A DNA stretch of 64,000 nucleotides from Drosophila miranda (taxonomy: Eukaryota; Arthropoda; Insecta; Diptera; Drosophilidae), in assembly GCF_003369915.1 (NCBI RefSeq), contig NC_046674.1:19161657-19225656 (forward strand). Reading direction: 5' to 3'. Under the pieces are notes generated by a model. It searched no databases. It was given only the letters and a program-made list of their open reading frames with translations, and had not been told where the DNA came from. Positions 59,050 through 64,000 of this stretch are shown piece after piece; the first letter of the stretch is position 1; every line of letters begins with the position of its first letter. The position numbers and the translations under genes are program-made.

Positions 59050-59091
59050 CGTCCTCTGACGCTTTTTACTGGTCTCCGGCGTTTCACTCAT
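59050..59091 (-). CDS. Papss: alternative distal first coding exon of Papss
   Basis: On the minus strand ATG 59091 opens MSETPETSKKRQRT, ending exactly at a GTAAGT donor in phase 0. The first common Papss exon (55504) also starts in phase 0 with [18 protein letters not shown]. The join would resemble the N-terminus of vertebrate PAPSS1, where a Lys-rich cluster just before the conserved ATNVTxQxHHVSR segment acts in nuclear targeting. The resulting protein would be 629 residues. The exon lies 566 bp downstream of the kto stop codon. The donor, phase and motif are seen; the splice is inferred. Confidence 0.65.
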
Positions 59092-59580
59092 GTCTGGAAC
59101 GTTTGACACACTAGCTACGTTTTACAATCAATGGTAAATGGTAAACAATACTGCGAAACAGCTACTAGTAGATTAGGATTAAATTTCGACTTCAATCGAT
59201 GAATGAAATGTTTCACCCACGCGGAACTGGTGCTGGGCTCGGGGTTCTACATATATGCTTGCCTCGCTCAAGCTGAACTAATTGCACTAATTAACTTTGA
59301 ACTTAGCTCTAATTTAAAAAAATTGTTAAATATCACACAAAACACAAAATTTTGATGACTCCTATTCCACAAGCACGCACACACACACACTCAGACACAC
59401 TATGCATACATTACCAGTCAGCTGTTTTGCCAAGTGCTAGAGATGGGTTATCCGCGATAAATTAGCTATCGAGGGAACATTTGTTAACAATTTAACAAAT
59501 TTGTTATAATTATTCTGATATATATATATTTTTTGTTACCCTTTTTAATAAATTAAAATGTTTTAATTTCTTAATCTCTT

Positions 59581-59586
59581 TTTATT
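59581..59586 (-). terminator. polyadenylation signal of kto
   Basis: TTTATT on the + strand is AATAAA on the minus strand, 71 bases after the kto stop codon. Confidence 0.55.
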
Positions 59587-59657
59587 AAAAAAAAGGTTAT
59601 AAATATTTTTTTAGAGTAGGGGGTCTTACAAACACTAAGGTGCGATGTGTCTACAAT

Positions 59658-62600
59658 CTAATAGGGCGGCGGTTGGTGTTGATATTGCTGCTGCTGCCCC
59701 ATCATGTTCTGTCGCTGCAGCTGCGCCACCAGATTGGGCGTTTGTTGCTGGTTCATGCTTTGCTGCTGCTGCACCATGCCTCCCCCTCCTCCACCAACTC
59801 CAGCCCCACTGGCCTGCTGTGGTCCTGCCCCCATTCCACCACCCCCGCCGCCACCCATGCCCTGCATCTGCATCATCTGCTGATGCCGCAGCTGCTGCTG
59901 TTGCTGCTGCTGCTGGAATTGTTGCTGTGTGCTGAGGACACCTGGCTTGCCGCCTCCCGCTGGCTGCTGTCGGGCATACGGCGGCACCTGGCCAACCCCC
60001 ACCCCGACATTGACACCGACACCCACGCCGCCCGGCCCGGGACCCATCATGTTGGACATGGTAACGTTGGGTGCCTGGTTAATGTACTGACCCCGGTTTC
60101 CGGCCATCATTCCGCCGGGGACGCCCCGTTGCTGCTGCTGTTGTTGTTGCTGCTGGGCTGCTGCCGCCGCCATAAAGTCAGGATTGTTGCGATTCGCCTG
60201 CTGCATTTGCGGATTGAAGTTGCCCATCATGTTGGCCTGCTGCTGTTGCTGCTGATTGGGTGCCATGCCGACGCCCACGCCCACGCCAACGCCTCCGCCT
60301 TGTTGCTGCATTCCTTGCTGCTGTTGTTGTTGCTGCTGCTGCTGATACTGATTCTGGAAGTTCTGGAACTGCACCTGCTGCTGAGGCTGCTGTTGTGCCT
60401 GTTGCTGCATCATGCCCTGCTGCGGCATGCCACCCATGCCCATGTTGGGATTGGCTCCAGTCGTGACGCCGACTCCAACGCCGACGCCCACGCCAACGCC
60501 AACGCCAACGCCTACTCCGTTGCCTCCCTGTGCGCCTCCAGTTTGCATCATTTGATTGGCATTCGGATTTACCATGCCCACCATTCCCTGGGTCATCTGT
60601 TGTTGCATCATTGAATTCTGCGGTATGCCCTGGCCGCCCATATTCATCTGGTTCATCTGATTGGGAGCCATGCCTGGCCGCATGTTTCCACTCCTCATGA
60701 ATTGCTGCTGCTGCTGGTTGGGGTTCATCTGCTGCTGCTGCTGCTGGGCATTTTGCTGTTGCTGCTGCTGCATGGCATTGAATGCAGCCACCGACTGCGG
60801 ATTCTGCTGGGCAGTCATCTGCTGTTGCCGCATTTGGTTGGGATTCATTTGCTGTTGCTGTGGACCCGGCTGTTGCTGTGCCTGCGGCTGCTGCTGTTGC
60901 ATTGGATTAAAACCGCCGCCTGGCTGCTGTTGCTGCTGCTGCTGGAAGGGCTGGCGCTGGCGCAACATCTGGGACAAGGCCTGTTTGGAGTTGGCGTTTT
61001 GGGGAGGTCTCTCGATGCGATTCGCTAAAATAATTTCATAGATAAATGGGATTCTCGTTCCTTGTGATCCTTTACTTACATTGCATATTCTGCTGGTGCG
61101 GTGCATAGTGGTTGTGGTACTGCTGCGGCGGCTGCTGCTGCTGGGGGGCATTATGCCATTGCTGCTGCTGTTGCTGGCCCGGCAAGCCTTGGGGACCGGC
61201 GGCTCCACCTCCCGGTCCCTGTTGCATGAAGTTCATTTGAGGATTCTGCTGTCCGTTGCCACCCCCAACGTTTAGTTGCTGCTGCAGCTGATTGGTTCCC
61301 ATTTGCTGCATTTGCTGCTGCTGTTGCATCAGCGCACTCTGCTGCATCATGTTGGGATTGGGAGCAAACTGCTGCATGTTCATCTGTCCAGAGGGGGACG
61401 TCATTTAGATTTGTAAGCCTTACTGGGATCTAAAGGTACTTCTTACCGGCATGTTCATCTGCATTCCCATCTGGTTTGGCTGCATCTGCTGCTGTTGCAT
61501 GTGCTGCTGCTGCTGCTGCTGCATTTGCTGCTGTTGCTGCTGCACATTCGGCGGCTGCTGCGGCTGGGGCGCCAACTGTGTCTGCTGTTGCTGTGTATTG
61601 ACCACCGGCGGGGTCTTTGGGTTCTTAGGCTTGCGTTTCCGCGTTGTCGTCCCCTTGCCGCGGCCGCGACCAGTGCCTACCACAGCACTGGGCGACTGGT
61701 CTACGGAGGAAGGCGTGTCGGCCTTCATCATTTCGTCCTTCTGAAGGGTAGAAACGATAGGCGTCACCAAAGGACTGTGTGGTGGCCACTGTCCCACTGT
61801 TTTATCACTTACTATGCAAATCTTCTCCGGCACCGGCTCAATGTCCTCGGGCGGCAGTGGCAGCGGTTCGTAGTAGTAGCTACTCGGTTTGACCAGGCTG
61901 TGCGTGTGGTATTTGAGATTGCGATGAGCCTCCTCGTAGGTGAGTGGTTTGCGCTCGAGCTTGACAGCCCCGAACCAGACCCACGAAAGGGGAGCAGGGT
62001 TTTTGTGGCCCTCGAGGATGTCCCACACGCTAATCCGCTGCTTGTCCGATATCCGCAGCTGTTTCTTCTCCATGTCGCAGATTTTGTTGCCCTTGGTATC
62101 CATGCCAGCGTGCTCGCAGGCTATCACCTGGAAGGCAAGATGGATGGATGTCCCATTATTTTCCATTTCAAGAGTTCCCAAAGCAACTCCAGAGAAGAAC
62201 CGAACCACACTACTTACCTCTGTGGGCTGCTTGTAGAGTGGCAGCAGCTGCCGTATCACTCGGATGGAGGCATTGTTCTTCTCGCCAATCTCCTTCTTCA
62301 GCTTCTTCATCAGATTCAAGTATAGTTTCTTGTTCTCATCCCGCTCCGACTGGCTGTCGGAGACTAAAGTCGAGTGCACCAGGGTGGCCAGCATGTCCAC
62401 GACGGTGGTGAAGAGCTCCCGGTTGCAGCTCAGATCCACCACACCCTGGCAAACCAGCTGGGCCAAGAGAATAGCCCAGTCCGTAGTGGGGGTGCTGTTC
62501 TTTTGGATTGCTTCGAACATCCCACCCACCAGAGAGAATCGCAGTTGCAGTGCATCCAAGATCTCCTCCCGTGCCTGCGGCTCATCGGTGCCTCCGATTG

Positions 62601-64000
62601 TGTCCAGCTGCAAACAAGGGGAATCGTTAGGCATCGCTATCGAAGAAGGTTTCGGGGAAGACTTACCTCAGCAAAGGATTGCAGGCATTGGGAGAGCTGC
62701 GAGTAGAGCGAGACGAGCAGGTTCTCCTTGTACTCATCCTGACCCTTCAGGCAGGTGAGGATAAGACCCAGAAACGGCTGGTAGTTGAGCGGCATCTTTT
62801 TGTTGCGAGCGGCTACACCACCAATGCCATAGCTGTTGCTGCTGTGGCAGCTGTTGCTCTTCTCCCGCTCATCCCCGCTGCCCGAGCTGTTGCAGTCCGA
62901 TTTTGAGACTTTGGAGAAGTAGTTCATGCTCTCAAGCACCTGTCCCGCCACTCGCAAGATTCTTCCTTGTACGGCCGGTGTAAGCTTTGCAATTAGAGGT
63001 GCCACTAGCCAGGTGGAGGGCTTGGGCTTGTGTGTGGCCTTCAGGGATCCCGGCAGGATGATCTCCTCCATGTGGAAGACATCGATGGCTGCTCGGGCCA
63101 CAGTGTCCAGCCAGACATTAAGCTCCGCATTATTACCCATCGACTGGCGGTACATCAGCTGCAGATCCAGCCAAGAAATACGCAGGGTCCACTGGCCCAG
63201 GTTCTCTAGTATCCTCACGATCATGGCTCGCTGATCTAGCTCGGAAATTATGTTGAATTCCGCCTCCGGGTAGCAGATCATGTGCAGTACGCGCTGTGCC
63301 TGTTTGGCCGTCAGCATCTCGTCGATGATCATGTCGCACAGCCCCTCGGCATTCTTCAGGCACCGTTCAAGCACGTGCTCTTGGGCGCATATCTGCTTGA
63401 GCACGGCCTGAGCGAATTCTAGTAGTGAGATCTGCTCTAGCCCGCCAACGGATGGCTGCTGTAGTGCCTCTTGCTCGCTGGTAAGACTGTTGCCAAGTTG
63501 GAGATCGCTGGTGCCCAGGATCTGGCTGAGATCGGCCGGTCGCTGTTCGTTGCTCTTGGGCGTACTGCCTGGATGGACGGGTGTGTTGAAGCCACTGCGC
63601 TTGCCACTGCCAAAGGCACCGCCCACGCCGCCCGAGGACGAGGAGCCAGTCCCTCCAGCCATGGATGTCTTTAGCGCCGCATTGTCCACGACTATCAGAA
63701 TCGCCTTGAGCACGGCCAGCACAGCGGCAATGGGAATGGTCTTGTGTGCCCCGACCAGCAGATGCCGATCACAGCTGAGACGTATGCTGAAATCGCTGCC
63801 GACGGCGTGGAGGGGATTGGGAGATGTGCTTACCGAATACATGCCCGGCTGCGGTATCTCCAGGGTCTTGAAAAGCTTCAGCACCAGGTGACAGGTGAGA
63901 CGAGCTCCCGCCTCGGCATCTACGCTCATTTCTCCACCCCCAGCACTCACCGATCGAGCCAGGGTTGGCAGGGCAAACTTGCTAACAAAATCGGCCAGGG
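59658..64000 (-). CDS. kto: Mediator subunit Med12 (kohtalo), 3' part, open at the window edge
   Basis: Minus-strand exons in the window: 64000-62667 (5' end missing), 62607-62218, 62127-61813, 61740-61447, 61383-61080, 61024-59658. Frames and phases close to the stop at 59658. The N-terminal part seen belongs to the long alpha-helical Med12 body (ARLTCHLVLKLFKTLEIPQP, SVWDILEGHKNPAPLSWVWF). It is followed by a basic GRGRGKGTTTRKRKPKNPKT patch and a very long Gln/Met/Asn/Gly-rich tail. Med12, with Med13, cyclin C and Cdk8, forms the Mediator kinase module, which represses or modulates RNA polymerase II transcription and in flies is needed for Wingless and Notch outputs. The tail contains three Gly-Val tracts. 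Two introns are readable in frame (see findings). The final residues are PPPY. Confidence 0.95.
59992..60520 (-). repeat. Gly-Val coding repeats in the kto tail
   Basis: Three separate tracts of alternating Gly and Val codons lie in the last kto exon: about 60466-60520 (nine GV pairs), 60266-60297 and 59992-60032. They are written with mixed synonymous codons, so they are not a pure hexanucleotide slip. CAG/CAA-coded Gln tracts lie between them. Confidence 0.8.

Noticed and set aside
59640-62325. Leu/His-rich + strand frames over kto
   Set aside because: They are the reverse strand of the CAG-coded Gln tracts of kto.
1-64000. tRNA, rRNA, CRISPR arrays and prokaryotic operon signals
   Set aside because: Looked for tRNA-like box B motifs and repeat-spacer arrays by eye; none were convincing, and the window is clearly eukaryotic.

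Overview
The window is insect nuclear DNA, almost certainly Drosophila and most likely of the obscura group. Genes are split by short introns with GT..AG borders, intergenic DNA is rich in CAG/CTG and GA/CT microsatellites, and Rab8, the bifunctional PAPS synthetase Papss and the Mediator subunit kto (Med12) are immediately recognisable. From memory, Papss, Rab8 and kto map near 76B-D on melanogaster 3L, while the desaturase and transporter neighbourhood resembles 68A. That would put a rearrangement junction between Las1 and Rab8, but it has not been checked.

Layout. 1-4.9 kb: repeat-rich DNA without a gene. 4.93-5.99 kb (+): intronless fatty acyl-CoA desaturase with a TATA/initiator promoter. 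7.2-10.8 kb (+): two tandem SLC36-type amino acid transporters (A and B) about 95 bp apart. 10.9-20 kb: long intergenic region holding short coding-like ORFs (17.3-17.7 kb) and a 319-bp tandem array (18.1-19.4 kb). 20.1-28.0 kb (-): transporter C, with possible further alternative first exons at 23.4 and 31.96 kb. 28-38.9 kb: shared upstream region of divergent transporters C and D, containing a near-perfect 71-bp duplication. 38.9-40.7 kb (+): transporter D. 41.1-42.6 kb (-): PLP aminotransferase, divergent from 42.8-43.3 kb (+) Blos2, which converges on 43.4-43.7 kb (-) Yos1/IER3IP1. 45.7-47.3 kb (-): Las1. Between Yos1 and Las1 lies a non-LTR retrotransposon relic, and both genes share duplicated upstream sequence. 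48.6-50.4 kb (+): Rab8. 51.7-53.0 kb: repeat block with terminal inverted repeats, a foldback and an inverted copy of the 18-kb array unit. 53.5-59.1 kb (-): Papss with two alternative first coding exons. 59.7-64.0 kb (-): 3' part of kto, running off the window.

The left half is dominated by a four-member SLC36/PAT transporter family with partly shared intron positions, consistent with local duplication. The right half is housekeeping: ribosome processing (Las1), ER-Golgi traffic (Yos1), lysosome-related organelle biogenesis (Blos2), exocytic traffic (Rab8), sulfate activation (Papss) and transcription (kto). Exon models were built by hand. For every complete gene the reading phase closes across all junctions and the exon total is a multiple of three. 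The most interesting signals are the alternative N-termini of Papss and of transporter C, and the repeat family shared by 18 kb and 52 kb.
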